This document shows positions 11,251 to 22,863 of a stretch of DNA of 64,000 bases, one piece after another. Both the position numbers and the translations under genes were made by a program. This DNA comes from Vandiemenella viatica (taxonomy: Eukaryota > Arthropoda > Insecta > Orthoptera > Morabidae): the NCBI GenBank assembly GCA_031002005.1, contig JARYHS010011408.1, positions 219,831,473-219,895,472 on the forward strand, written 5' to 3'. Every line of letters begins with the position of its first letter. The first letter of the stretch is position 1. The notes below the pieces were generated by a model, which was not told the origin of the DNA, did not search any database, and saw nothing but the letters and a program-made list of their open reading frames with translations.

Positions 11251-11640
11251 ACAGCTTCTACCATTACGAGTCACCGATTCATCTGCTGCCAATGATCCTA
11301 CATTTCAACATTAGCGACCGCATCTGTTGTGGAAGAGATGTTAGGCCGTGTACACTGTGTGTGTTTGCTGATTGCTGATGAGCACACGTGGTGTGTACAC
11401 CCTCCCAGTGGTGGTCATTGACAGCAGGAAGGTTCAGCCCGCCCGGAAGTCATGCACGCAGCCTCCATTAGGGTCCCCGGAAGTGACGTCCAGCCCCTCC
11501 GCGGGTGAAGGAACTCGCCGGACCCCCGACTCATGTTTCAAGACGTCTTGGACAACGGGAGGCTCAAACAATCGCTCACTGGACACAGGGAACAGACAGT
11601 AACGGCTCATCACAAGTAGACCGCGCGAGTGGCCTGTCGA
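11251..11640. other. GC-rich unassigned block
   Basis: A G+C-rich island (roughly 11340-11640) in AT-rich surroundings with short open frames on the plus strand. No domain, TIR or tRNA-like promoter is recognised. Possibly an unclassified element. Confidence 0.35.
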
Positions 11641-11999
11641 CGTTGTATTACCCTCAACGGATATGCTGTTATTCTTATTTAACTGTGGAGAAGAACTGTA
11701 GGTATTGCAGTTTACGTCTGGAGATCAATTTATGCAACCTATATCTTGAGATGGGTTTTAAACCGTCAAGAAAGAGAAATGGAACAAATTATCTATCTTA
11801 CTTTTAGTTGAGACGTTAATTTCCTTGAATGGTTTTATCTAGGGTTTCAGTATTAACTTCTTTATTCTTAAAACAAAACGCAGAAGGAAAATTCATAGAT
11901 AAGCTATCAGAAATCTTGAATTTCCTTTGCGCAAACAAAGTAAACCGGATGAGTTAATTCGAAAGAAAACTTCTTCCGTTTATAGAACACCCAAATTAT

Positions 12000-12720
12000 T
12001 GATCAGTCAACCTCGTCACCATCAACCCAGCTGACTGGGTCTGCTTTGTGTACGAGCCTCTCCATTTTCTTCTTTCTTCCCACCACCTTGGTCCTGTTTT
12101 CTCCTCTCTTCCGTACACACTCCTCTCAGCCTTCCATCCACACATAATCATTTCGTGGATTTTATTGAGATTCTCTACTCCACCATTCTATTTACATGCC
12201 CATACCATCTTAGTTTAGCCTTCTCTATCATTTCCTGTAGGTGTTCCTCTTTTACTTCAGGTTTGATCGTTTCGTTCCTTATCCTGCCCATTCTGGTAAT
12301 ACCCATTCTACCTCTTAGTAATTTAATCTCACTTGCTTGTGTCCTGTTGGAATCCCGCTTCTTCATTGTCCAGGTTTCAGCACAATATATCAGGATAGAC
12401 ATATAGTAAGTGCGAAAAATTACTCTTTTGCTTCTCTGTGCCATATCCTTATCCCATACCACGCTTCTGATGTTTCTTAAAATTGCTTCTGTATGCCTCC
12501 CTGTTTCGCTTACCTCTACATAGTTTGTTCATTCCCTTTTCCTCTAAGACACTTCCTAGGTACTTAAAAGTGTTTACCTTCTTCAGCTGTTCACCTGCCA
12601 TCTCAATTACCCCGGTTATTCTACTCTTCTTTCTGGTTGTTACCACGTATTCACATTCAATTTCATACCTTATTCCTCCACACAGTCTGCCCACACTCCC
12701 AGCTGCCGCTGAACTTCACC
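12000..12720 (-). pseudogene. LINE relic, RT thumb to C-terminus
   Basis: Two overlapping minus-strand pieces. Residues from 12694 to 12449 include YVVTTRKKSR, a GEQLKKVNTFKYLGSVLEE thumb block and RNREAY. From 12462 to 12175 come SILIYCAETWTMKKRD, LRGRMGITRMGRIRNE and KLRWYGHVNRM. Downstream, to about 12000, the frame breaks but a 'VDGR..G' tail can still be followed. This is the standard order for the C-terminal half of a non-LTR ORF2. The catalytic palm is absent, and a frameshift sits near 12455. Confidence 0.85.
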
Positions 12721-14371
12721 ATTTCAGCAGATCATTAGATCCTTTGCAAAAACCATCACGTTCATGTTTTCCTCAGTAAATCAGTACAGAAGACCAAATT
12801 TACATTACATATTTCTGGTTTTTCTCTTTTAGAAACAGTTTCTCATATTTGATGTAGTCCACTTTAATGGTCAACATACTGGACTCTCCATTCACTTATT
12901 ATTGTCTCCAGTATAGAATAGATTAATGTAACTTTATCGTACTATATCCATCAATATCCATCATAAATAGCTACCATCCACCGAGCATATCATACACTCG
13001 CGTCTTTCTTACATATCTTCTGCCTCTTCTCAACGCTAGCGCTTGACTATCTAAAACCAGAATCTCTCTCTCCATTTTTCAGTGTCGCTAACTTAAAATT
13101 AACTCACCCTCTCAGACATCATCGTATATATTGTATAACAGCAATAATAATAATAATAACAGTAAGTCTACTAGTTACATCACAATTTTTAGACACTCAT
13201 TTCTACTAAATTTCATAAGACTCAGCTACCTTTTGTTCTCTCAGAGTGTAACGAGTGACTAGTGACATGCATGAAGCAGAAAATTGACGAAATTCCTCTT
13301 CTCAGTATACGTATCTGCTTATTCCATTGCTTCATAATAAAATGCCTTCAAGCAACATAACTTGATCCAAAGGTTAAATGACTGCAGCGACATCGTTGGC
13401 TCTCAATCCCCATATCCTACTTAGTACATCTATTGTATCCTAGCGTCTCCAGTACTCAAATCCTTTGACAATATGCCACTAATTTCCGCACTTCGTCAAA
13501 TGCCGCTAATTATTGAATATGTTTACTCTCTGTAATTTAAACTATCTTCTTAGGGAAATAACGATGAAGCCGAAATATTGCAGCATAGTGTCAACAATAG
13601 AATTTCCCGTATCTTGCCTGGCATCTTCTTGTTTTGAACAGCTCAGTATTGAGAATCTGGAATTTCCTTAATTGCAGACTAAATTTCCATTACAGAAAGG
13701 AATGACCTCCACCTACACTTAGAATAGTATTCTCTTCCGAAACACAGATAATAGTCATCGTTTATACGACGGCTGAAAATTGCTAGTATGTAGTTAGTAC
13801 TGCACTTGTCGCAAGAACTACACTCCCGAGAACCCTGATATGTATCTAGAGCACACCACAGAACTGAGTTCATTATTGCTTCAAAGTAGGAAATTTCAAT
13901 GTAAATGGTTTCCAGTATATTAAGTTAGCAACATTTACATTTGATTCTAATCATAATCATCAGTGTTCTGCCTAAGAAAGGTTTTCACATGGTTGCTCTC
14001 TATGAACTCTTCCACATGGAGAGTCATACCATTCAACACCAAGGAAATATTAATGTTGTTGTATCCCGTCACTTTCCACATATGTTCGAGGGATGTGTGT
14101 CCCCATCTGTCTGTAAAACGTGCAACTATGTTCTGTGTGTGATAGATGTATTTTTTGTTTGATAAATGTGTTGATTATGAGGTAGAGATTGACTGCCATC
14201 CAAGCATTCGCCTTGATAATTGCGGAATACCACCTTAAACCCAATCAAGTCTGCAGGTACACGGGGACCAGCACTCTACCCAATGATGAAGCGCCTTACT
14301 ACCTTGACTCTAATATAAGTAAGCAATCTGCCTAGCACTAAATCATAAATCCGCTGAACATATCTTTCCAT
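12721..14371. other. No recognisable gene; (TAA)n tract
   Basis: Unassigned AT-rich DNA with a short TAA microsatellite at about 13143-13159. No coding family was recognised. Confidence 0.5.
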
Positions 14372-14604
14372 GTCTTTTTTATGGCTTTACACCTCGCAGA
14401 CATCGAGGTCATTAGAGGCGGGAAGGGATTTGGGACAAGGAACGGGAAGGAATTAGGCCATAGCCTTTTGAAGGAAGCATCCTGGCATTCGCCTGGAGTG
14501 ATCTCGGGAAACCATGGTAAACCCAAATCTAGATTCCCGGACGGGGATTCGAACTCGCGTCCTCCCGAATGCGAGGCCAGAGCGTTACCGCTCACCTACC
14601 ACTA
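14372..14604 (-). mobile_element. SINE family 1, minus orientation
   Basis: Reverse complement of the SINE cassette: a TTTTTTATGGCTTTACACC tail side, ACATCGAGGTCATTAGAG, GGAAGGAATTAGGCCATAG, CTGGAGTGAT and the B-box complement GGGGATTCGAACTCG, ending with the head complement at GCTCACCTACCA. Moderately diverged. Confidence 0.85.
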
Positions 14605-14806
14605 ATGTTATTTTATGAAAAGCTGCCTGAAGAAGTATACTGTTTGTTTTAAGACTAAAACACTATTTTTTATTTATTTTTTGGCCAGATTGATTCTGAA
14701 AAGATGCTATATCCTCAACGCAAGTAAGAAGTCCATAAAGGAGAATATATATGTTTCTACGGCTGTGGATGTTACTGTGACTTGATTATATAGTTGCTAT
14801 CTTCAA

Positions 14807-15006
14807 ACCGAGCTTGGTGGGTGAGCTGTAATGCTTTGTCCTCGCATTTGATAGGACACCGGTTCGAATCCCCGTCCGCACATCCAGTCTTGGGTTATCC
14901 ATGGTTTCCCAAAATCACTCCAGGCCAATACCGGAATACTTCCTTCAAAAGGCCATGGCCGAATTCCTTCTCGTTCCTTAATGACGTCGATGAGGCGCAA
15001 AGCTAT

Positions 15007-15049
<43 letters not shown>
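14807..15049 (+). mobile_element. SINE family 1 with long poly(A) tail
   Basis: Head ACCGAGCTTGGTGGGTGAGC, B box GGTTCGAATCC, the conserved body, and a pure A tail of about 35 at 15015-15049. GCTATCTTCAA at 14796-14806 and GCTGTCTTGAA at 15050-15060 form an 11-bp duplication with two changes. It is shorter than the 9192 copy, with the CCCCATCC block missing. Confidence 0.88.
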
Positions 15050-15052
<3 letters not shown>

Positions 15053-15060
15053 GTCTTGAA

Positions 15061-15320
15061 TTTACCCGCACCTGCGGGACATGACGGTATCCGGCGCATC
15101 TCTTTCGGTCGTTTGAACCCCGATGGTGAAAGAAATTTTCAGGAAAGGCATTTAGCCGACAAGAAAGCTGAGGTGTTGTTACCAGGTTCCTAATCACACA
15201 GATTAAACTACACTAAATCTTAAACCACACCTCAGTGAGTAAGTAGTGAAGGTATAAAACTATACGACATTGTTGATAATGGTTCGTCCGTCTTTACGAA
15301 TGCTAGGCGTCCTTAGTATC

Positions 15321-15384
<64 letters not shown>
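15061..15384 (+). mobile_element. Second SINE-like retroposon (family 2) with 61-base poly(A)
   Basis: A different sequence from family 1, ending in 61 consecutive A residues (15324-15384). Its head has a tRNA-like layout with GGTATCCGGCGCATC and a B-box-like GTTTGAACCCC, followed by GATGGTGAAAGAAATTTTCA. A related piece lies at 33530-33640. The 5' boundary is set by the abutting family 1 duplication and may be truncated. Confidence 0.65.
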
Positions 15385-15385
<1 letters not shown>

Positions 15386-16949
15386 AAGTAAAACGCTCAT
15401 CACGGTCATCTATAGACTGACAACAAAGCTTAGAGGAAATGGACTACTCGTACCACCTACCGAAGTAAGACGTGTACTCCTCCTTAAGCTAATCCAACCA
15501 ACTCTTGGGTTGAATACTACGCAAGACACATCTTGAATTCGTGGTTGATATATGTAGCTGATAACTGTAATACGGTTATTTATGGTAAAATATGATGCAC
15601 GAGAAGCATTTCTGTACTGTAACTAGACATGTCAATGACTGCAAATGGAATGATCACTACAAACTAATAAATCATTTCCAAGCAGATCTACTTCAGCAGG
15701 TCAACCTACAAAGTTCCTTCTTAGTGGAGGATGCGTTCCGTAAAAATGCCGCGAATACAAAAACCGTCAATACGGAATGGTAATTTGTACAGCATTATAG
15801 GGGATTCGTTCCAATTTTATAAAACAATTTTTATATTACGTACTGATTGTCGCTCTTTAAAGCTATTAAGCCAATCTGTTGGTATTTGAAATTCTCTAAC
15901 CGAATGTTTACTTAAGGTTCTTTAAAATTTGTTTTCTCAAGAATCACGACACAACTAGCGAGTATTCTCTCCTGAGTGCGGTCTTCCATATATGTATTTA
16001 ATACAGCTTTCATTTATTTACTTTTTTCAATCGCTGGATCACGTACAGTTATTACTGATAGCTGTAGATGTCATAGAATTCATAACATTGTCTCATGGTT
16101 TGTAGATTGATCGTACAGTTGATTGATTGAAATTAAAAGAAATGACTCCTCAAGACGTAAACGGTAAAACACCAGTGGTCTGCGATAGGTAGTGGAGGCT
16201 GCAGAGTGTTATATAGGGACATTCACATCATATATATATATATATATATATAAGATTTCTAACTATTAACCTATTGACGAGACGTTTGACCGCTACAAAC
16301 TGTTCCAACAATAAAATATATTAACAGCAAAAAACTGTCAGAAAATCACGACAATAAACAACGTAGCTCCATTTCATGATATTTCGATCCCCCCTCACCC
16401 CATGTAGCTTTACGTAACTACCACTTTGTTGCCCCTTGGTGTAATCTTGTTTCTTCCCTATTAACTCTAGAAGGTATTTTGTGCCGTTTTCTCTTACCGG
16501 ACTTTCGTTAAAATTATAGTGTATGTAATGAACAGGAACAGTTAGGGATTCTTTTCTTCTTGAAGTGTTACTAAAAACATCCTCCTCATATCATTCATCA
16601 TTGCTTATTAATTGGTAAAATAAAACAAAATATACTAAAAGAAAGAAACTAAGAAGGCTTGCATTTTTTTTTGTTTTTTTTTGTTTTTTGTTTTTTTTTT
16701 GTTTTTTTTTTTTTTTTGCATTTCTGCCACCATCCTATCTACATTATTTGTTTTTCTTAAAAGATTTCCAAAGCTCATTCATGCCGTTCTGGATATTGAA
16801 AACTCGTTGCAAAAGCATTTCCGATAAGACTCGTAAAGTTTAACCAACAGCACCACTTCACAGCACACTTAGAACTTGAAATAAAACTTCAGCGAGAACT
16901 ATAATTAAAGATGCACTGAAATTCACTTAACAGAACGAAATTAGAATTG
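15385..16949. other. No recognisable gene; simple repeats
   Basis: AT-rich DNA with a (TA)11 tract at 16231-16252 and a T-rich tract broken by single G residues at about 16664-16718. Nothing coding is recognised. Confidence 0.5.
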
Positions 16950-18094
16950 CACTGGTGTCCAAAATTAAAGCAGCAAACGACAAATTTTCAATGTTGCGTT
17001 TATTTTGCCACAAAACAGTATAAACAGGTGATAATAAAGTAGAAACAATATAAAGAATACAGAACGTAAACTACTGCAACATACATAACGATAGACAAAA
17101 AAGTTCTTTGTTTTTTCCAACTTAACGGATTTGCACAGAAATCCCGAAAACTGATTAATGTGCTCAGTGTGGGGTGTGACCACCTCGAATACAGGTCTGA
17201 CAACGGCGGGGCATGCTGTGTATGATGTCATCAATCTCATGTTGTGGCAATAACGCCCATTCTCACTGCCCACACCATTAGGAATCCTCCTTAATATAGG
17301 TCTCTTACAACAATTTTTGTCTTCCTAAATCATGTTCCATGTTCCCTCCAGATGCGAATCTGTCGAGAATCACTCTCCAGATCAAATTGGGACTCATTTG
17401 TGAAAAGAACTTTGGTCCACTTTCCGACCGTCCAGTTGGCATGTTGACAACTCCACTCTAGACGTTCGTTTCTGTGAAGACGCTTCAGGGGTACCCATCC
17501 AGCAAGTCTCCGACAGTAAAGGCCATTCTGCCAAAGGCTTCTGTACACTGTTTGCTTTGATACAACTGTTACAGTAGATGCTGCGAGGTTAGATGCCAGT
17601 TGTCGTGCAGTACATATGCGGTACCATCGAACCCTTACAGCCAATTAAATGTCTTCTGTTTCTGATGTCACACGTGTTGGCCCTGCCCTGGTCTTTGAGA
17701 TACAGTTTCGGTCTCTACAAACTATCGTCACATCCAAGAAACAACAGAACGATTCACATTAAGCCATTGGGCTACATCAGTTTGAGACTGTACTACTTCC
17801 ATTCTCCCTATCGCCCTCCACCGCAGAGAGTCTGGTAAGCGTCTTCTCTGTTCCATACTGCACCGTCTGTGAATGTGTACACAGCTACTGTGGATGTCGG
17901 ACTACCCAGCAAATACTACCCCGTTTATAGGTGCTCTGACGTCATCGTTGGTATGGTTGTAAGATGACCAGAATGTCATCTTCTGTGCAGAACATGATTG
18001 TACAGACATTTGTTGACAGTTTGTATGATTATATCGCGAATTAGATATAGGACGGAGGAATAGCGTTTTGTTGCTTTAATTTTGGACACCAGTG
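16950..18094 (-). mobile_element. Tc1-like DNA transposon, internally deleted
   Basis: Ends are near-perfect inverted copies: CACTGGTGTCCAAAATTAAA on the left and its complement at 18075-18094. TA follows the right end; the left has TG, which I read as a decayed TA. At 1145 bp the element is shorter than the usual 1.3-1.7 kb for this superfamily, matching the internal deletion seen in its transposase. Confidence 0.92.
17164..17856 (-). pseudogene. Tc1 transposase relic lacking two of three catalytic residues
   Basis: Minus strand, start ATG at 17856. The N-terminal helix-turn-helix (MEQRRRLPDSLRWRAIGRM, then SQTDVAQWLNVNRSVVSW) is followed by a frameshift near 17737. The segment from 17644 carries a second HTH (ARQLASNLA, VSKQTVYRSLW), GW.PLKRLHRNERLEW and VLFTNESQFDLE. 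The family has Asp where Asn stands in FTNES (codon about 17396-17398), so the first catalytic residue is altered. Soon after HGT there is a stop, and the sequence jumps from a ...VWA remnant near 17270 to the genuine C-terminus (PQHEIDDIIHSMPRRCQTC, then IRGGHTPH-stop at 17164). The whole block holding the second Asp and the third acidic residue is deleted. Confidence 0.9.
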
Positions 18095-18339
18095 TATTTT
18101 ATCAACGGACTGTGTGGTCACATAAGTGCGATCTAAATCGAAACAGCTTCTTTTTTCAGATAATCAGAGCAATCCGGAATGTCAACTGGCGTCGAAAATC
18201 TCGTGTGATATCGGTAAGCAAACCTAGATCTAGGTAACGTGTGCCTAATGTTTTACGACGCGTAATCCGCCGTCGCGTGTCGTTTGGTGCAAATGCGGCT
18301 GCTCCGTGTGTTCCGAACACTATTATTTCAAGTCAGTAT

Positions 18340-19220
18340 CAGTGCTGCCAACTCCAAATCACGAAATGTTGCCATAGGCCTGACAGAATTCTGTTACATT
18401 CAGCTACAGACTACCAAAATTCCGCTACGAAATATAAAAAATTCGCTACAAATAAATAATTATTGCAAAGAATATCAATATAACTTACAAGAAATGATGA
18501 TATATCTTTTTAAACCTAGGAAGCGAATTCTGAATAGAGATGTTAAGTTATTGTCAGCGTGGTTGTCGGATGAGTGAAGATTTACACAGTTGCCGTAGTA
18601 ATAGTAGTAGCAGCACCAGTTGTTATGGTTAACGATGATATTTTTATCACGCCAATAAATAAGACAAAATAAGACTGAATCCATTAATCGGTTAAATCAT
18701 TGCAGAAGAAAGACGATATTGAAGGATTAAATGATTTTACTTTTTTGACATTACACGTACATTATATACTAATCATTTCAGGCAAAAGCAAAATAACCAT
18801 GTAATTTGCAGTTTACGGTCAGTGTTCATCAGGCAACGGATTTAGTTTCACTTTCTTTACACTGATACACACACTGGCCAAATTTCTTGAAATAATCATT
18901 AGTGACTTTAGCAAGCACATAGGCGTTACATGAAGAGCGGGAAAATACGCTTGAGGAGATTCACAACCGTAATGCTTGCTACGTTAGCTATTAGATTGCG
19001 TAAGAGTAGGTAATGATTTATTCTGGCTGGTTAGATGCCCGAGAAGAGAGTATTAACAAAATAAATGTTGGTCCTAAAGAAATTCATTTTCGAAAGTTAT
19101 ACCAATGAACACGGCAAAATGTCACTACTTTTTCGACTATGTACAGTTTTCGCCGTTCTCTTTCCCTATGGATAAAATTCCGCTACACTTAGCGAAATTT
19201 CACTACGGTTGGCAGCACTG
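18340..19220. mobile_element. hAT-like transposon, non-autonomous, with perfect 8-bp duplication
   Basis: CAGTGCTGCCAAC at 18340-18352 is mirrored at 19208-19220 and flanked on both sides by GTCAGTAT (18332-18339 and 19221-19228). An 8-bp duplication with CAG-starting ends is diagnostic of hAT. Subterminal copies of ATTCCGCTAC lie at about 18419-18428 and 19177-19186. The interior (881 bp in total) has no recognisable transposase. Confidence 0.93.
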
Positions 19221-19242
19221 GTCAGTATGTAGGGTATCTAAT

Positions 19243-19440
19243 ATACCGACATAGTTAAATGACGGAAATAAATGTCCACATGCTGTTGTATGTTCTGTAC
19301 CCTATTTTATCTGAGACAAATAATAGAATGAAAATCTAAGTACTTTGGCTTGAATCCGGCGTCCCCCCCCCCACACCACACCAACTCACGTAGCCCAGCG
19401 TTGCTTACAACTCGAATCATCCTCCCCCCCCCCCCTAATC
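19243..19440. mobile_element. Partial copy of the GTCCATAAAC-type MITE family
   Basis: AGTTAAATGACGGAAATAAA through ATCTGAGACAAATAATA, CACGTAGCCCAGCGTTGC and C-rich tracts match the right half of the element at 39820-40184. The left half and both defined ends are missing. Confidence 0.7.
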
Positions 19441-20433
19441 CCTCTTGTCCGAGACACTAAATATTTGGACGCTACCTTACCTGATGGCTTTCGTCAATGA
19501 ACAAGTGTTTCAAACGCATTGAGGAGGCGATAAGTCAAAAGGTATGCTATCGGATTTTGATAGGTAGTAAATAAATAAGTATGTAATTGATAAAATTACA
19601 ATCCGTGATACGTGAATAACGAAATTTTCAGAATCGAATACAGAAAGTAGTTACAATATTTTCTATCCGCGAATAATAAAACCGTGAATATCCCCCGTAC
19701 ATCGATAGATGTTTAACACAAATTAATTTCCTGCCGTTTAAATGTCTTGCGCGAGACGGTGATAGCACGGAGCCTCCGCTTGTAACGACACCTGTTGCAT
19801 ACACCTTGCCGCAGACTCGCTAATTGTTTACCGAGTGACGTAGGACAGTGAACATCCGGCGCGTGCTGAGTTGCATATCCTCTGCCGATGCACCTCAGGA
19901 ATAACCGAACGCCGGATGCGTCTCCGCCCAGTTTCCTGTTGCGAGAGGTCTCGATCGCTATCGACAGCTCTCGAAGAATCGACGCAGACTCGCTTCAATC
20001 GGCGCCGCTACGGATGAAGGTGAGACGCGTCACATGCAAAACAGGACTCCTCGTGGTGAGAGCTGCGAGGCCAATCACGACTTTCCGGCTACAAGAGAAG
20101 TGCTCAGCCGCACTGCCAATAGACTCCCGCATGAACTTTCAACCAAATTACCGACTTCACAAATCATACGGACGGCTTGATAAACACACACAATCCTAAC
20201 TTTACCCTCTCAGACAGGTTTTCAACAATATTTCGTAAAGGGAAATAAGTAGGGTTAGGATCTCTATGAAAAAGATAAAGAATTATGCATGCAAATATGA
20301 CCTAAAGATAATAAAATATGACCCCAAAAGTTAAATTTATTATATAAAAAAACATGCTCAGTTACATATAATTTATTTTATATAGTAGTGTCGCTTTCAT
20401 AGAGATAGCACAGTTTGCTTCCTTGCACTCACT
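19441..20433. other. Unassigned; CpG-rich block 19740-20190
   Basis: A clear island richer in G+C and CpG than its flanks, open on the plus strand from 19888 to 20199 (103 codons), without a recognised domain. It could be an LTR or 5' end of an unidentified element; I cannot assign it. Confidence 0.35.
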
Positions 20434-20602
20434 GTACACACTTCGACTATAAATTTGACCGCCGCTGAAAAATTCTATCACTCTTATTTTGCACAATCAG
20501 TACTGCATTACTGTTTCCTGGGATGACATTGATGTCAGATTGTGCAAAATAATAGTGATAGAATTTTTCAGCGAAGGCCAAATTTATTGTCAAAGTGTGT
20601 AC
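20434..20602. mobile_element. Fold-back MITE (hairpin)
   Basis: Two 65-bp arms, 20434-20498 and 20538-20602, are inverted copies with about six mismatches around a 39-base loop. Arms begin GTACACACTTYGAC and share GAAAAATTCTATCACT and TTATTTTGCACAATC. A TA lies just inside each outer end. Transcribed, it would form a long near-perfect hairpin. Confidence 0.9.
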
Positions 20603-21026
20603 CATTGGGAAATTAATTTTAAATCGTTTTGTTGACGTAACTTTAATTTCACATAATTTACAAAAAGAACTCTTTCATCTGTACTATAATACTCTTCTCC
20701 AACAAAACTTGAAACGTTAATAAAATTTTGTTTTCTGCATGGCAGTACTCAGTTATCCACTGCAAATTTAATGATGACTATTATTTTCAAAAGTATGATG
20801 TGATATTAAGCAGAGAAAATAAGATAACAGTGTCCAAAAGTTAGTATCCATTTAATGGGTAGCTGATTTTTGCAGTTAAAAAGTTTATAGTTATTTCAAA
20901 GTACTAGCGACATCATACTATTCGGACGAATCAAGTAACAGTACTTTTTCCGCTGGTGATGTGATAACGCTGAAATAATTCGTTTATGAATTAGCAGCCT
21001 ACATGAGCGGAGTTGCGGGTAAGAGC

Positions 21027-21237
21027 TATGTTCTGTTCACCCCGAACTGACGGCTCAAGGTCATGTTCCCTTCGCCCCTCTCCTCTCCCCCTCTCCACCC
21101 CTTCCTACTTCTCTGTGCTGTGCGATGTGGCCATGTTGGTGAATACCAAATTTCCCCTTCGCATGTAGGGGGGTAAGGGCAGCGGAGGGGGATAGAGCAG
21201 ACTGACCTTGAACCGCCTCTTTTAACTGAACGGGCTA
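21027..21237. mobile_element. MITE of the GGTTCAAGGTCA family, copy 1
   Basis: Ends TATGTTCTGTTCA and TTAACTGAACGGGCTA with inner GGCTCAAGGTCAT and TGACCTTGAACC form interrupted inverted repeats around a CCCCTC-rich centre. The second copy (58307-58496) sits inside a LINE, which supports its mobility. Confidence 0.75.
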
Positions 21238-21280
21238 TAGAACGGGGGTATGAGGGAAGGGAGTCTTTTCGAAATATTTT

Positions 21281-21500
21281 TGCAATAAAACATTCACCGC
21301 TGTACCACCGGATTGTGTTTCAGCAGTTAGTTCAGCCATCTCCTTCAGATGTAAATCCATCTGTAATAATCGACGGACTGATAGCTTCAGTTAATCAGTG
21401 CTGATGGATTCTCATCTGTAAAAGTGGCTGAACTAACTGTCGAAACCTTGTAATTTTACAACACAATCCACTGGTATACCCGTGAACATTTCATTGCAAG
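21281..21500. mobile_element. Imperfect fold-back MITE
   Basis: TGCAATAAAACATTCACCG and GGATTGTGTT and CAGTTAGTTCAGCCA in the left arm recur inverted in the right arm (TGGCTGAACTAACTG, AACACAATCC and GTGAACATTTCATTGCA). The right arm carries an extra insert of roughly 18 bases. TSD not determined. Confidence 0.65.
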
Positions 21501-21599
21501 TAGTATTTACACTAGTTCAAAGGCCCCTTAAAAATTAGGGGCATCATTAATGTTGGTAGTTGGAATTTATTCTGGAAAAGCTTGTAGTAAAATCGAATA

Positions 21600-22605
21600 A
21601 CGACCTTTTTACTGATATTTTTCGTGACGTACAGTAAATAAACTTTCTCTGATTAGATTCTTGGAGTATTTGGCAAGACTGTTTTTGAATAACTTTGTTT
21701 GACATTAAATAATGGAAAATTTATTGTTATGAAATAGTTTCTAGGAAAAGTATAATTTCAAAAGCGAAAAAAGTACTTCGCGATCACCTATGTTTCGTAA
21801 ATACTTTCTTGTGAGTTTTTAATAAATTTCCCTATTCTTATCTTCTGTCAAATAAATTCTTAGGAATGTTGTCGTTGGTTCTAGTGAATGCTACAGAGAA
21901 TAAACCTAAAACACCGGATGCTCTTCACCCCTAAATTTCGTCGTCGCAAATAAAAAAATGTAATCTCTGACTCGCATTATAATTTTTTATCAATGCCGTT
22001 CACATTTTTGTACCGTTACGTCGACAAAGTTATTTCGATAAAGTATAAAATGAACGAGTTTTGGAAATGATGGGTTAGAAAAGAGGTATACAGAAAGAAG
22101 AGATAGGATGGTAGATCATATTTTGGGACATGCAAGATTGGTTAATTTGTTAGTGGAGGGAACAGTCGAACGTAAGAGGAAGTCAGAGATTAGAATACAT
22201 GAAGCAGATAATTGAAGACGTAGGGTGTAAGGGTTATATTGAAATGAAGAGGTTAGCGCAAGATAGTAATGGAGGATTGCATTAAACCAGTCGAAAGACT
22301 GATGACACAAAAAAAACTTCGACAACACACAACTACCTGTCAACTATCATCACCGTTGCAAATTACTTTTAACAATGTAAATGCAAATAAAATAAAATTT
22401 AATTATTTACTTGGAATTTATACTTCTTTCTAATAGATTAAGCTCAAATAAAGTAGATGCAGTTATTTATTTGAAATTTCCTGACCAGCCAAGCACCGCT
22501 GAGGTGGCGGCCAGTATAACTAACAGTTCGGGAATCAACGGTCTCGCCGAAGTTTACCGATTTATCGAGCTGACGTCCAGCCTCCAGGTTCAAATCCTTT
22601 ATTAA
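21600..22605 (+). repeat. Dispersed repeat X, copy 1 (split by a LINE tail)
   Basis: Blocks in the same order as 40270-40960: GGAGTATTTGGCAAGA, TAATTTCAAAAGCG, CGCGATCACCTATGTTTCGT, CTTCTGTCAAATAAATTCTT, then, after the LINE insertion, GATGCAGTTATTTATTTGAA, ATTTCCTGACCAGCCAAGCA and TATAACTAACAGTTCGGGAA. No frame is conserved, and the class is unknown. Confidence 0.75.
22080..22312 (+). mobile_element. 5'-truncated LINE 3' end
   Basis: Plus-strand frames give a LINE C-terminus (HILGHARLVNLLVEGTVE, then an 'E.D..ADN...EDVG..GY.EMKRLAQD' stretch) ending in CATTAAACCAGTCGAAAGAC, TGATGACAC and an A tail. The same terminus occurs at 47403-47540. It lies inside repeat X and is absent from the corresponding point of copy 2, so it is a later insertion. 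Confidence 0.8.
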
Positions 22606-22615
22606 AATGGTTAAT

Positions 22616-22854
22616 TTTTTTTGCTTGGGCTTTACGCCTCGTCGACAGCGAGGTCATTAGAGGCGGGATAGCATTGGGACAAGGAACGGGAAGGAATTCG
22701 GCAATGGACTTTTTGAAGGAAGCATCCCGGAATTCGCCTGGAGTAATTTGGGGAAACCATGAAAACCCAATTCTGGATGCCCGGACGGGGATTCGTACCC
22801 GCGTCCTCCCGAATGCGAGGCCAGAACGTTAACCGTTCACCCACCACGCCCGAT
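22616..22854 (-). mobile_element. SINE family 1 with 9-bp duplication
   Basis: Minus-strand copy of the full cassette, with the T tract at 22616-22621 corresponding to its poly(A). ATGGTTAAT at 22607-22615 and 22855-22863 is a perfect target-site duplication. The B-box complement (GGGGATTCGTACCCG) carries one change. Confidence 0.9.
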
Positions 22855-22863
22855 ATGGTTAAT

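Noticed and set aside
10800..12720. One single LINE spanning both RT fragments
   Set aside because: On the minus strand the N-terminal fragment lies downstream of the C-terminal one, which is the wrong order for one element.
15324..15384. Sequencing artefact for the 61-base A run
   Set aside because: It directly follows a retroposon body with a tRNA-like promoter, so a genuine poly(A) tail explains it, although its exact length may be unreliable.
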